Both the position numbers and the translations under genes were made by a program. Of a stretch of 64,000 nt of DNA, positions 33,431 through 44,222 are shown one piece after another. The stretch is taken from contig JANBPK010000784.1 in assembly GCA_027579435.1 (NCBI GenBank), positions 1-64,000 on the forward strand. Direction: 5' to 3'. Under the pieces are notes generated by a model. That model did no database searches, was not told the origin of the DNA, and worked only from the letters and a program-made list of their open reading frames with translations. This DNA comes from Candolleomyces eurysporus (Eukaryota > Basidiomycota > Agaricomycetes > Agaricales > Psathyrellaceae). Position 1 is the first letter of the stretch, and each line of letters starts with the position of its first letter.

Positions 33431-34036
33431 ATCAGTCCGACACTCTCTCCCTCCCTCTCCAAGCCATCCAAATCTTGAACATCATGCAGAACTGCAGGTT
33501 TCAAGCGCCGCGGGCGCAACTGGAATTCGAAGGGGTTGAAGTGGGGGTTGTCCGCCGCAAAGGATGAATCAACCTCCCGCGAGATCGGCTCGTTTCAGAA
33601 GTGGAGGAGCAGGAGAGATATGGTAAATCGATATCGGTACAGTGAATAGATGGATGTACACAAGTTATGGGGACGGGCTTGTGGGAAGCGTGCATTTTAG
33701 ATACGATCATCGTCCCGTGAATGTTGAATATAAGATGAAATATAGCAATTCGGATTGTAACATATGGAGAAATCATAGCAGCATAAACACATAAACCAAC
33801 TTCCCATTTGAAAGAAAATGGGGCATAGGGGCATGAAGAACGTTGTGGAGATACTGGCGTAGACATTCAGGTCGCAAGAAGCCGTTTTCTAGAAGGGAGA
33901 CTCGTAGGACAAGTTTTTAAACAAGTCAGAATGGGAAAGAACCTGGTGTGAAGTGTGGTACGCCGTTCCATTCCACTTTTGCGAGTATGGTGCACGTTCG
34001 AAGGTCCGCTGACAACTCCCATTTACGCAGTGATCT

Positions 34037-34345
34037 TTAGTTTAACCCCAGTCTGAAGGCGAGATGTTTCGTCAAGGGGAGTCTCTTAACCAGGCTACAA
34101 GCCACCAAATAAAGAATGGTAAGCATGCCATAAAATCGTTGTGGGTGGTGCATCTTGCGAGAGACGCCGGCTGGTAGAATCAATATCCCGTCCGGAGTCT
34201 CGAGAGCTGGGAGGATCATAGACTGACATAAAAATGAGGATTGCAACGAAGGGTATTGGGCGAAAAGGGTGGCTACATGCATGGTTGCGGGGTGACGGTG
34301 ATATCGAATCTTGGCGACGTGTTAGGGTGGAATCGAAAATGCAAT
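34037..34345 (-). pseudogene. Array gene family, copy 3 (5'-truncated)
   Basis: Only the last exons remain. The terminal exon keeps 'ETPDGILILPAGVSRKMHHP' and a hydrophobic stretch ('YGMLTILYLVACSLVKRL') before 'HLAFRLGLN' and a stop at 34037. Similarity to copy 1 (28739-29010) ends near 34345, where lipase 3' flank begins. Exons 1 and 2 are missing. Confidence 0.6.
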
Positions 34346-34871
34346 GGGGCTTGGGCTCATTTCCTTTTGCTGCAATATTGTATTTCTATGGACTCGGATT
34401 ACTGACAAAGAGATGTTGCCTACCTGCGCTTCCTCAAGAAGTTGGTGTTTCTCACTTACCTCCGGAATTCCTCGCCAACGTCATTGGAAAGTTTGGAATC
34501 ACGAATCTCCTTAAGCACTTGACCGTCTCGCAATTGATACGTCCAAAAAAAAGGCACAAGAAATTTTTTCAACAACTGTGTCATTAGATATCTAGATACT
34601 TGTCGAGAAACGGATAAGAGGACTACAAATCAACTGATAAATATGACAGAGATACAGGTGTGATGTATAGTTTGATACAAAATGGAGCGACTATGACATA
34701 GGAATGGCACTGGGAAAAGATGGAATACGAAGTGTATCAGTAACCGTATTCTACTCAACATAGCTCGATATAAATCAAAAGCCCAAGCCGAAGATACCCA
34801 ACATTGCCCGGGTGGGCGCAAGCGCAGCATTGGTCGCTGCCTCAACCCGACGAGTGGATGCCAGTATGAGG

Positions 34872-36094
34872 TTATTCTGGATTGGCATTACAGGAGCTAT
34901 TTCCCCAGTTTGAGCAGCTTTCAGGTGTGGAATTGTGGCTGAGGCCGTCATAACGCTGATGGTAGCAACACTGGCGCAAAATGTCAACCGAGAATACACC
35001 AAATCAAAGCGAATACCTACTGATCGAGGCCCTCAACAGTTCCCAAGTGGGTTCCCGGGCCTAGGTCATTGTCCCAAACGGCGCTTGAGGTGTTGACCAA
35101 CCCATCGGTCTGCCCAAAGAGTCGGCTGGATGGGTGTACAGGTCTGCATGGGTGGTGAGCTCAGAATGTCAGGGAAGAGTGGATCGTAGTATGACTGACG
35201 CGAAGAGCAGTGTGGGGATTTCGGTGAAGCCCGCCCAACTGAAATATCGCACAGAGGGGTTGTTCTCAATCTGTCTGTTATAGTTGCTCATGTACCAGTG
35301 AGTGAGGTTCCCGAATGCTCTGAAGTCGGTTCCAATGATTGCACCGAGGGTCTGGCCCAGCGCTGAGGGAGGTCAATATTATGTCCGACTCCAGGTGAGT
35401 CAAGGGAGACCAACCGTCAGGCATTGAAGGAGCGAAATTTATCATTTTGACTCCTCGGTGTGGGGTTCCCTGTCGGAAAAAAAACTCATTCATATAAACT
35501 TCGGCGGTGTGATCGAGGTGTCTTACAAATGTGGTCACAGTCTGGATTCGAAACCCTAGGTTAAAAGTCATTGCTCTCGAGGCAATGTCTCGAGCATTGA
35601 TTCCTCCCTGTGAATTTCACGGGAGTACTCGTAACGGGAGCAACTGAGGAAAATCTGGATCCAACCTACCATTGAATGGCCGAAGAGGTGGACAGTTTGT
35701 CCACAGTACCGGGCGGCAATCTGTCTAATGAGAACCATCGATCGTTCCTCAATGCCGCCGTACGGTGGAATTTGTGGGGTGAAGTATTCCACTCCCATCT
35801 CGCTCAGGAACTTCTCGACAAGTTTCCATGAGCCACTTAGAGCCGGGACGTCGCTGAAACCGTGGATGAGAATAACGGGAAATAAGAAAGGTATGGCTAG
35901 GGGCAATCTGGTCAGCATAGTTTATGGTGATGCTAGCTGTCTCGAATGACGCACACATGGCTTGTCAAGTGTTCCCGTAGGAGTACGGAATGCCACTGCA
36001 GCGAATGAGAGACGAATTGAATTGACGTAGAATCAATGAGCCTAGCGAATTTATATCTTCGCACTCACGCTTTCAACTTGGACAAACATTCCAT
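34872..36094 (-). CDS. Alpha/beta-hydrolase, triacylglycerol lipase-like
   Basis: A multi-exon gene. Exon 1 is 36094-36069 (MECLSKLK). Later exons give 'TPTGTLDKPSIPFLFPVIL', 'IHGFSD' (oxyanion strand), 'VEKFLSEMGVEYFTPQIPPYG', 'VHLFGHSM|GGINARDIASRA' (nucleophile elbow GHSMGG split by an intron), 'IQTVTTFGTPHRGVKMIN', 'LGQTLGAIIGTD', 'NPSVRYFSWAGFTEIPT', 'QTDGLVNTSSAVWDNDLGPG' and 'THLGTVEGLDQ'. The candidate triad is the elbow Ser, the Asp of QTDGLVN and the His of THLG. The layout matches bacterial-type (Burkholderia-like) lipases found in fungi. No signal peptide is seen, so the enzyme may be intracellular. The last exon is uncertain: stop at 34872, or at 34775 in another frame. It is embedded between array copies. 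Confidence 0.72.
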
Positions 36095-36839
36095 TGTGAT
36101 CACTGCAAAGTTATTCCCAGTAGTGCTTCGCTTTGTGAAACTTTAATTTCCGTGAATCTTGGCGTGTAGCAGAATACTGCGTTTCGCAGGCTCGCAGCAG
36201 GAGTTTGTGAATTGCTTTCACGTGTTAGCAGCATTGGATTGACCACCTTGTCTGGTCTCATGTCGCGGATGCACAGATTGAGCTGATGCATTAATTGGAA
36301 CTTCGAGAGCGCACTTGAGTTAGAGACCATTCGCAACAAGCGAAATCTAGTGCTATGATAGTACACGAGAAAGGGGTGAGGGAGTTGTGTGACCACCTGG
36401 CATCACAGCACAATTGTGATCAAGTTTGAACTTCAAGCAAGCACACGAAGTTAAGGATATTCCAACATTGACTGTGGCTGCGGGACGACCAACCATCAAT
36501 ATCTGAGCCTTGCGGCGGGTTCACTCGTCCGTCCATTTTCATGGTTGTTGAAGTTCAGAAAGAACTCATTTCCTTAATGTGATACTCGATGAAGAGAGCC
36601 TATGACATTATTAGCACCCAGCTATCGGATTATGGAGAATTAAACTCAAGGCGACCACCATGCACGATATATTTGAATCCAAAAAGCTTGCTCACCATCG
36701 TCCGGGCAGGTCCAGGAGTCATTAAATACGCACTATTCGAGTGCATGACATTGACTGCGATGTCTCCTTGATCTCAATATCGTGCAAACAACGGTGGGCC
36801 TGTCGTTCTCGGTCGTTCCCCTTCGATGCATCCTCCACC

Positions 36840-37010
36840 CCAATGATAGGCGTCAACCTGCAACTTCGTATCCAACCTGCAACCACCTCGTATCGAACAC
36901 ATCAACCGCCTTCTTCCCTGACCCCAGTGCGCATTTGAGTGATTTGACCAACAGGAAACCGTCGTGACGAGGTCTCTGCCATCCTGGCAGAAGATTAGAC
37001 TCCCGTCGGG
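36840..37010 (-). pseudogene. DnaJ C-terminal-domain fragment
   Basis: The reverse strand reads 'CQDGRDLVTTVSCW', a stop, then 'GQGRRRLMCSIRGGCR', matching 'RQDGNDRIVKINIPL' and 'GQVRGKNPLMCWIGGSCR' of the larger remnant at 46144-46690. It is short, with stops and frame changes. It may be a copy of the same decayed DnaJ gene. Confidence 0.45.
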
Positions 37011-37019
37011 CTGAGGCCA

Positions 37020-37360
37020 GCGGCCGGAACACTAGACTAGCCAGCCTAGCCTTGCAAATGCGCTGGATGGCAGGCAGGTGTATTGGGTGTCAAAGAAACC
37101 GCGAGAACTAGCGCTAGACTGTGAGGTTAGTGCACCAGAGTTGATGAAAGGAATAAATCGGCGAGGAAGGGGTGCATAATTCGTCGATAACTTCGCGACT
37201 AAACATTGCGGACCGGCTGTCCCACTAGATCCGACCCGACGGTCATTAGGTCCTTACTATGTGGCGATGAACAACGAATCCGACTCTGATCGAATGCCAT
37301 TGGTGAAACTCCGCTGGTGATAAATTCTACACGATAGATTCTACACAGTCAGGTTAGACA
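37020..37360. repeat. Dispersed block R2, copy 2 (partial)
   Basis: Shares AGCCAGCCTAGCC, GGATGGCAGGCAGGTGTATTG and later words with blocks at 31500 and 41461, but is shorter and more diverged. It precedes family copy 4, as R2 precedes other units. Confidence 0.55.
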
Positions 37361-38003
37361 GCCTCCCGTGCAACATCCGATTCGATCTTTTTGATTTTGT
37401 CAGAGGCAACACGCGTACGGCCGTTCCCCTCAAGTTACAGGATTTTCGTACGAGTCGGACTCACGGTTCGGAGATCCTAGTACATCATTAGCATGGTGAA
37501 TCAGAAGCCTATAATAGTGTAGTTGGTTGAAAGACATGGGTACAAAAAATACAATCGGTAGCCTGCCAGGATTACTACGACGCCAAGAAGAGAAAAGATC
37601 GTAACATGTTAAATGAATAATTCTACCAAAAATAAACGAGTAATGCCTCTTGGAATTGTTGGCCTTCAGCCATTCGAAAGAAAATCGTGTGGGGCATAGT
37701 ACGGTCAAGGTACTTGCGAAGAATTCCGAGTCGGTATCACGGCCGATGCAGAATCTGTGTCCAAGAAGAGAGGTAACAATCAGGATGGGCCGGAACGGCA
37801 CTGAAACGAGGTGAGCAAAGTATCACAGTACGGTGAGTAAAGGAATCAACAAATTTATGATGGCGTGAGCAATTTGCATCGTTCTACCCGGATCTTTCGC
37901 GAACGATCCTGATGTTGGCTAATGCGCTGAGCCACAGGTGCCATTTCTGAGTAGTAAAGAGTCATTTCATGTAGTAGAGTGTCTTGTGAAACACTTACAG
38001 CTA

Positions 38004-38901
38004 TTAAAATCTCCTCCATCCCAAGGCAAATTGCCGAACCCAGAGCTTCCCGAACCAGGCGACAAACCACTGAAGAAAAAAAAGGTAAGCGTGCCAGAAA
38101 GCCGTTCGTGGGTAGTTCGCGTTGATCGATATCCCTTCCAACTTTGAGGTCCGGGGAGCTCAAAGGTTCATGACCTATCATGGGTTACAATTAGCAACAC
38201 AGAGCACCACGATAAATTGACAAGGTTTCTACTTGCCCGAGCCCGTGCCCCCAAACGCTAGCGAATGGAATCCAGCCAGACTTGAATAGGCTGGAGGCAT
38301 CGGTGCAAAACGGCCATGACTTACATGAATTAGTAGGACAGGAATTATGCCCCCGTTGTGGTGGAGAGCTCGGACCCGGATGAGCCGGAACCTGGGTCAG
38401 AGGTACGCCCTGATTTGCGTTCGTGGTTAAGGGGAATGGCGCGCATGCCGCTGGAGTTTTTTGCTCGAGGGTCGTAGAGGGCCTATCTAAACCGGATTCA
38501 CTCGCTGAAGAGGGTGGCCTTTGGACCGATTCTGAGTGTAGAGGTCCCTGGTTGGACTCTGGAGCACAGGTAGGAAGCTCATAGTCCATACTATTGGTGG
38601 GAGAATACTGTGCAGATGCCGTGGGATAAGACTGGCTGGGGGTCCGCTCAGTCCCTAGGGATGAATTCAATGTAAGGATTCGAAACAGTAACTTGAGGAA
38701 CTGACACTTACGGAACGCCCATCTGGTGTCGCCGTTGAGGCTGGAGTTGCGGGCCTGCGTCGAATTGTCATTGTTTGAATTGGATGTTTCGATGGTTGTC
38801 TGGTTCTGACTGTTGTGATAGTTGTAGTAGACTGCGGAGGATTGGTCAATGAAGATCATGGTGAACGTTGGAGCTGCCTGAGATGATGGTTGTTCGGCCA
38901 T
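38004..38901 (-). CDS. Array gene family, copy 4 (best-preserved)
   Basis: Exon 1 (38901-38712) starts MAEQPSSQAAPTFTMIFIDQ and contains 'YHNSQNQTTIETSNSNN' and 'NSTQARNSSLNGDTRWAFR'. The donor is GTAAGT, phase 1, as in copies 1 and 6. Exon 2, from the acceptor CCCTAG, encodes a Pro/Ser/Thr-rich linker of about 110 residues ('SQSYPTASAQYSPTNSMDYE') ending at GTAAGT near 38331. The terminal exon has 'FWHAYLFFLQWFVAWFGKLW', a likely membrane helix, then 'RQFALGWRRF' and a stop at 38004. The joint before the last exon is not settled, since the simplest reading meets a TGA. There is no signal peptide, so a tail-anchored topology is possible. Unknown function; composition resembles prion-like low-complexity domains, which is only suggestive. 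Confidence 0.55.
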
Positions 38902-39574
38902 GCTCAAGACTGATTACAAGAAGGTAACGAGGTGGTAGGGGTACGGAGTGGACAGCCATTTTAAGAGATTCACAAATTGGGCGCTATGTTTTAACCTTTT
39001 GGGCTGGCAGCAAATTGGTGGCAGAAAAAACACAATATTTGGCGGAATATCAGTTTTGTGGAGTAGTGAAAGCTCTATTGTGCGACCGTTTGAGGTGTGT
39101 GAGGTGAATATTGATGGAATGACCGCTTCCGGAGCTTCCTTGGCAGAGGATCCTCAGCGAACCTTGTTCCCACTCAACGTTGTAAAAAAAAGATAAAAAT
39201 TAGATTTTTGGATCTGAGTATTGTTAGAGCCACATAGATGATGAATATCTCTTTTTCAGACTGGCATCTGGCGGGGGAACACGAAAGAAAGGGTGAGGAA
39301 CTTGGGACAAGAGCGAGCCTATCTCACGCCCCTGAAAACTTGGGAACACTTCACTACTCCGCAAAACTGCTATTCCGCCAAATTGAGGACCACCAATAGC
39401 TCACTTTTAATTGGCTGGCTTGCGTGCCAATCGCAGCGATAGCCAAACAATTTTCTACTCATAAGGACGCATCCTCGTGGCATCCTCCACTATCTATCGT
39501 CAACGGATTGATCTGTTAGGAGATTTAATTGAATTAGCCAGAGCCAATTGGAGGATTCCTATTACTTGTCTCCT

Positions 39575-40045
39575 CCTGCTTGACCGCATTCCATCGGGTC
39601 TTCGGACTTCAAACTGTGCCCCAGCTGATTCTAGGACGTGTGCAGAGTCAGAACTGCCGCTGCTCAAGTTGACATCCAAACCCTTTTTTAGCCCATAGAA
39701 TGATTAAGGCTTTTTCAGCGCCCTAGCCTCTTCATTCGTCTTAGTCTGTAATGATAGTGCATGGAAACCTGCAGCCAGGTCTTCTAAGGGGAGCGAGTAA
39801 TTTAGTCTATGACATTGCATCACGGCAGACAGACTTGGCATCCTCGCTATCTTTTCCAGAGCCCGTCTCTTTGAGTGAGCCACCCGTAACCAACCTTTAG
39901 CTCACCCTATTCAATCTAGACGGTGGCACCTATATACTTATCGGAAGTATTAAAGTGACCGCATTCCATCGGGTGTTCGGACTTGAAATCGTGTGCCAGG
40001 CTGACTCTAGGACGTGTACAAAGTCAGAACTGCCGTTGCACAGTC
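39575..40045. repeat. Pair of ~95 bp direct repeats
   Basis: 39575-39670 and 39957-40045 share GACCGCATTCCATCGGGT, CTAGGACGTGT and AGTCAGAACTGCCG in the same order and orientation. The sequence between them is unique. No terminal structure typical of a transposon is visible. Confidence 0.6.
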
Positions 40046-40903
40046 AGCCATATCATTCAAACTAAGATTGGCTTGGATCTAATAAAGTCTCTGATTTAGG
40101 TGAGTAATGCCGTGAACAAGGAAGAGAACGGGACTGCGCACCTCTTCTCTTGGCTCCTGCATTAGGGTCTAGGGTCAGACGGATGTCCGAACTGTCACGG
40201 TCCCTCAATTCGTTTGGGAAATCGGTCAGTAGATTGACAACAGGTCTGGTCAGCCGGCGCATTTGCAAGCAACTCAAGACAATTGACCAGACTTCAAACA
40301 GAGTCACCCAACTCGGCGTCGAGGTGGAGAAAAAATGATTAACCTTAAAGCTTTGGCAGGTTTGATGACGATAATATCCTTCGCGGTGGCACCAAAACTA
40401 CAATAGAATAAAGTGCTATAAGAGCAGGTGCAACAGCGACGAATATTCAACCCAATTACCATCAGAGAAATCCCAGAAGCAAAATCCTTGACAAGAGTCA
40501 AAACAGAGTGGTGATCAGAGTTATGAGCCTTTAAGCTTATCGAAGACAACCGAGTGCCTTACACGATAAATCCGACAAGATGAGAATCTTGATGAACATA
40601 GTGATCGAAAGACGAAAGCATAGCAACACGAAAAATTACCTGTACATATAGTACAGAACACATCCAGCGGGCCGAAAGAAGGGGAATACAATATGAGGGT
40701 TTGTGGACTGGGTATCCTAAAAGGTATCATCAGCAGAGGTCACAGCCCATCAGTGTTGAGGAGCGAGGATGCGGTGAGGGTGAGTGACGATGCGACAAGG
40801 GAAAGAGAGAGGGACAAGCAACGGGGATATGCCGGCAAGTAGGCTGCATCGTTCTAAGCTGACCCTCTGAGATACGTCTTGTGCATTATAGTAATTGTTC
40901 CAC

Positions 40904-41455
40904 TCACTCAATTAATCGGACAGCGGACGCTATCCAAGTCTTCGAGATAAAATCGTTCAAACAACCCTTGGGTGGCGCATGATGTGAGAGATGCTGCCAA
41001 TATGTAGCGTGGTAGCGGCTGATAGATTCGCTCACGAAGTCGAGAGGCGGGAGGTTCACGGTCTATAACAATACGGTGAGCTCAGACCAATGCAGAAGTA
41101 TGGGCTAAAAATTGATTACTTACGTGATTGTGAAGTGCCATGTCCAACCAGGATATTGATGCCCTCAAAGCTCAGCGAAGGGAAGCCAGCCCGACAAGAG
41201 AGTGGAAGTGACACCCCTAAGCCCTAGAAGAGCGCCGGGCAGGGATGGTCATCATGTACATTGCGGACTCCTAGAATCGTGCCGCCAATGTGGAGCACAG
41301 CTCGAGCCCAAATAGGTGAGCTATGAAGAGAATGTTCCCGATTTGCGTCTCCGGTTGAGGATGAAGGAAGGGAATACTGTGGAGATGCCGGGAGAAAGAT
41401 TGGCTAGGGCCTGCTCAGTCCCAGGAAGGAAGTCGATGTCACAGCGGTGACCTAT
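40904..41455 (-). pseudogene. Array gene family, copy 5 (lacks exon 1)
   Basis: Aligns with copy 6 (43330-43950) over the linker, the conserved GTAAGT donor after 'ALHNH', and the terminal exon ('TVNLPPLDF'), but has an internal deletion that removes the hydrophobic segment. Similarity stops near 41455, where block R2 starts, so exon 1 is absent. Confidence 0.55.
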
Positions 41456-41460
41456 GCCTC

Positions 41461-42335
41461 AGCCGGCGCGTGCAATCCAGTCTAGCCATGCNAAAAGGCC
41501 GCATGAGGGACGGGTGTGGTGAGCGTAGAAAAACTGCGAAGACTAGCGCAGGGCCGAGTTTGGCGCGAAAGTGAGCCGAGTGAGCCTGAAGGGGTAATGT
41601 TTAGACACAAAGCGATGACCAATTGTCGCGGATCGTCACACTCATCTTGTGCAGATTCTCCAAACATCATAACCACTTTTTTGATTCACCAAAGATCCCT
41701 ACAATGACCCATGGCACAATCCTGGAATATTACTCTGCGTGGCAATGAGCGATGAAAAAGGTGGCCTTCCTTACCGTAGCCAATACATCTGCACAAACAA
41801 CCAGGTGGGCAGCTGTGTGCAACTGTCGCACGACCTGTGAAGACGGCAGGGTTAGGTACTGATATTAGTTACCTCTTCGACACCAGCTCTGAGCCACCTG
41901 TGCATCCCAGTTCTCTCGCTCACTTCACAGGGTTCAGTTCATGATCCCGACGATGACAAGGATTCCCATGAGCAAACGGTGACGCCGCCACCCGGCAGAC
42001 AAGCGACATCAGTTTCATCTCGACGTTGGTCGTTTCAAGTTCGTCCATGACTCAACATCCATATCATCCTCCATTTATCCTTCTGGCCTAGCTACACTCC
42101 ACTCAGTCCCGGCATTCTTCGTTTTGTTCCTCTGCCATGTCGCTCAATTCGCTTCTGCCTATCTTCTCTCACATCCAAGGGGCGGATTTCGTCATTTACA
42201 AAGACGAACGACCATGAGGACAAGAAGGCGCTACTTGCGGCCGGTGGTGGCTGGCAACCCCCCTATCGGCTCTATCTATGAGTGCGATCTCGCAGCTTCC
42301 TTCTGCAAGCCGATTTCTGAGTCGAAACGTGCATT
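41461..42335. repeat. Dispersed block R2, copy 3
   Basis: Collinear with 31500-32335, including GATGAAAAAGGTGGCC and TCATGATCCCGACGATGACAAGGATTC and a final segment with TCTATCTATGAGTGCGATCTC. It joins directly to truncated family copy 5 on its left. Confidence 0.7.
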
Positions 42336-43411
42336 TCTTGCGCCACTTATTTGTTCGAGTTCCCCTACAGACCCCAATCGCATTACTGTTTTGCAATTCC
42401 TAGTAATGAGCGTTACATCTCCCCAAAACCCTCCCATTCTCACGCTTTCCTTCCAAGGTGCTCGCTAGGCGTCCATCGTATACCACTTCGAGATGAGGGA
42501 GAGCTCGCAGCCCAGCCAGTTCGTTTCCCCGGGTCATTCCCGACCTGTGGCCAACACATCCCTTTACTAATAGTATCAGGACTGTACGAGTGCTCTGTAC
42601 TCCCCCGGTCAGGCTTACGATCTGTCATTTTCATATGCTCCAAATGTCTGAAGCCGGAAATTTCATTTGTTAGGAGATCCAACGTGAGCCAGATTCCCCG
42701 CAACGCTGCTTCAAGGGACGACTCCTTGATTGTTTTGGGCCGAGGCTTGCGGAATGAACAATCCACTCGACCACTAGGCTGTGTGGCCTCACTGACAGAT
42801 TCATTCAAATTTTGCCTCTATCTCCACCACCACCAATTCATCATTCTGAAAATCTGAGAAAGCGAACCGGTTGCAAAGACTAAAACTGGAGCGGTACTCA
42901 GATCTGTGGGCCGCTGAAGGCAGACCAAACACGGGCTTCGCCAACGACGGATACCTTGGTCTGGTTCCATCGAAACTCGCTGGTACGTACTTGATTGAGT
43001 GCAAACTAGTAGTGTCGTTCGGAAAGGTGCATTAAGATTAAGCTTACATGATAAATAAGAAGTCTACTTAGGCATAGGCATGTATGTGGGATCTAGTCAT
43101 TACATCGTGTATGAGAATCATGAAGCGCTCAGTGAAGGGGAATACAACATCTAGAGAAGCATAGAAATGCGGCATGAGGGCATGAAGACTGGGCGTACTA
43201 TAAGTTATTAGCATAGAGATCACACCCCGCGGTTGAGGAGCAGGCTGCGATTAGGATGAGTGAAGAAGGCCCGCCCGCTGCGAGAGAAGTCCTGTGAAAC
43301 TGGTGCTGCCCCGACAACAGTCAGACGCTATCTTCGAGAAAATCGTTCAAACAACCCCATCTGAAGGAGGACTACGGTTGTAAGAGGCTGTGGTGGAAGT
43401 TCTAAACCAAG
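42336..43411. other. Intergenic region of the array, no supported gene
   Basis: Open frames on both strands around 42350-42860 lack motif and splice support. The right part (about 43050-43411) aligns with the 3' flanks of the other family copies. Confidence 0.4.
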
Positions 43412-44222
43412 TCACAACCCATTGAATAAGAAATGGCAGGTTGGCCAGAATGCCGTTGGCGGCTGGCACATATTGTGAGAGGCCACGACTGGCAGGATGG
43501 TAGCGGCTGATAGAGTCGCGTCTGAGGTCAAAAGATGTGGGAGGTTCACAGTCTACAACCAGACGGTGAGCTCAGAGCAATAGCGATGCGGAAGCATAAA
43601 CTGAACAGGTGACTACTGAGTACTTACATGGTTGTGAAGTGCCACGTCCGATCGGGCTTGCGTCGGTGCTCTCAAATTCCGGCGGAGGGAATCCAGGTGC
43701 TACAAGTGACAACTATGAGCCTTAGGAGAGCGTCGGGGGAAATAGTCATCACGTACATGGGAAATAGGACCCAGCATCATGCCACCGGTGTTGAGAACGA
43801 CTCGGGCCGGGGCTAGCTGAGGCATGAAAAGAATGCCCCTGATTTTCGTTCCCGGTTGAGGATGATTGGGGGGAATTCTGGACAGATGTTGGGGGATAAT
43901 GCTGGCTGGGGGCCCGCTCAGCACCTAGGAACGGGCCCGATGTAAGGATTCGAGTCGCGACAGTGGCCGACGCCTGCATGAGCTGGTACTCACGGAACGT
44001 CCATCTGATGTCGCCGTTGAGGCTGGAGTTTCGGGCCCGCGTTGAACTGACATTATTTGAGTTGATGACCTCAGTGACTGTCTGGTTCTGAGAGTTGTGG
44101 TAGTTGTTATAGACTGCGTAGGATCGGTCGATGTAGATGGCGAACGTAGGAGCACCTGGCATTTCGCGTGCTTTCTGGAAAGGGCATGAATAGTTTTTTT
44201 GAGATGATGGTTATTCGGGCAT
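43412..44222 (-). pseudogene. Array gene family, copy 6, with early stop codon
   Basis: The ATG at 44222 is followed by CCC GAA TAA, where copies 1 and 4 have CAA (Gln), so codon 4 is a stop. The rest is well kept: 'FAIYIDRSYAVYNNYHNSQN', 'NSNNVSSTRARNSSLNGD', a GTGAGT donor at the conserved phase, the linker exon ('APSQHYPPTSVQNSP') and the terminal exon beginning 'TVNLPHLL'. Translation could restart at an internal ATG at 44162, which keeps the module intact. The terminal hydrophobic segment is cut short by a stop in the frame used by copy 4. Confidence 0.6.
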
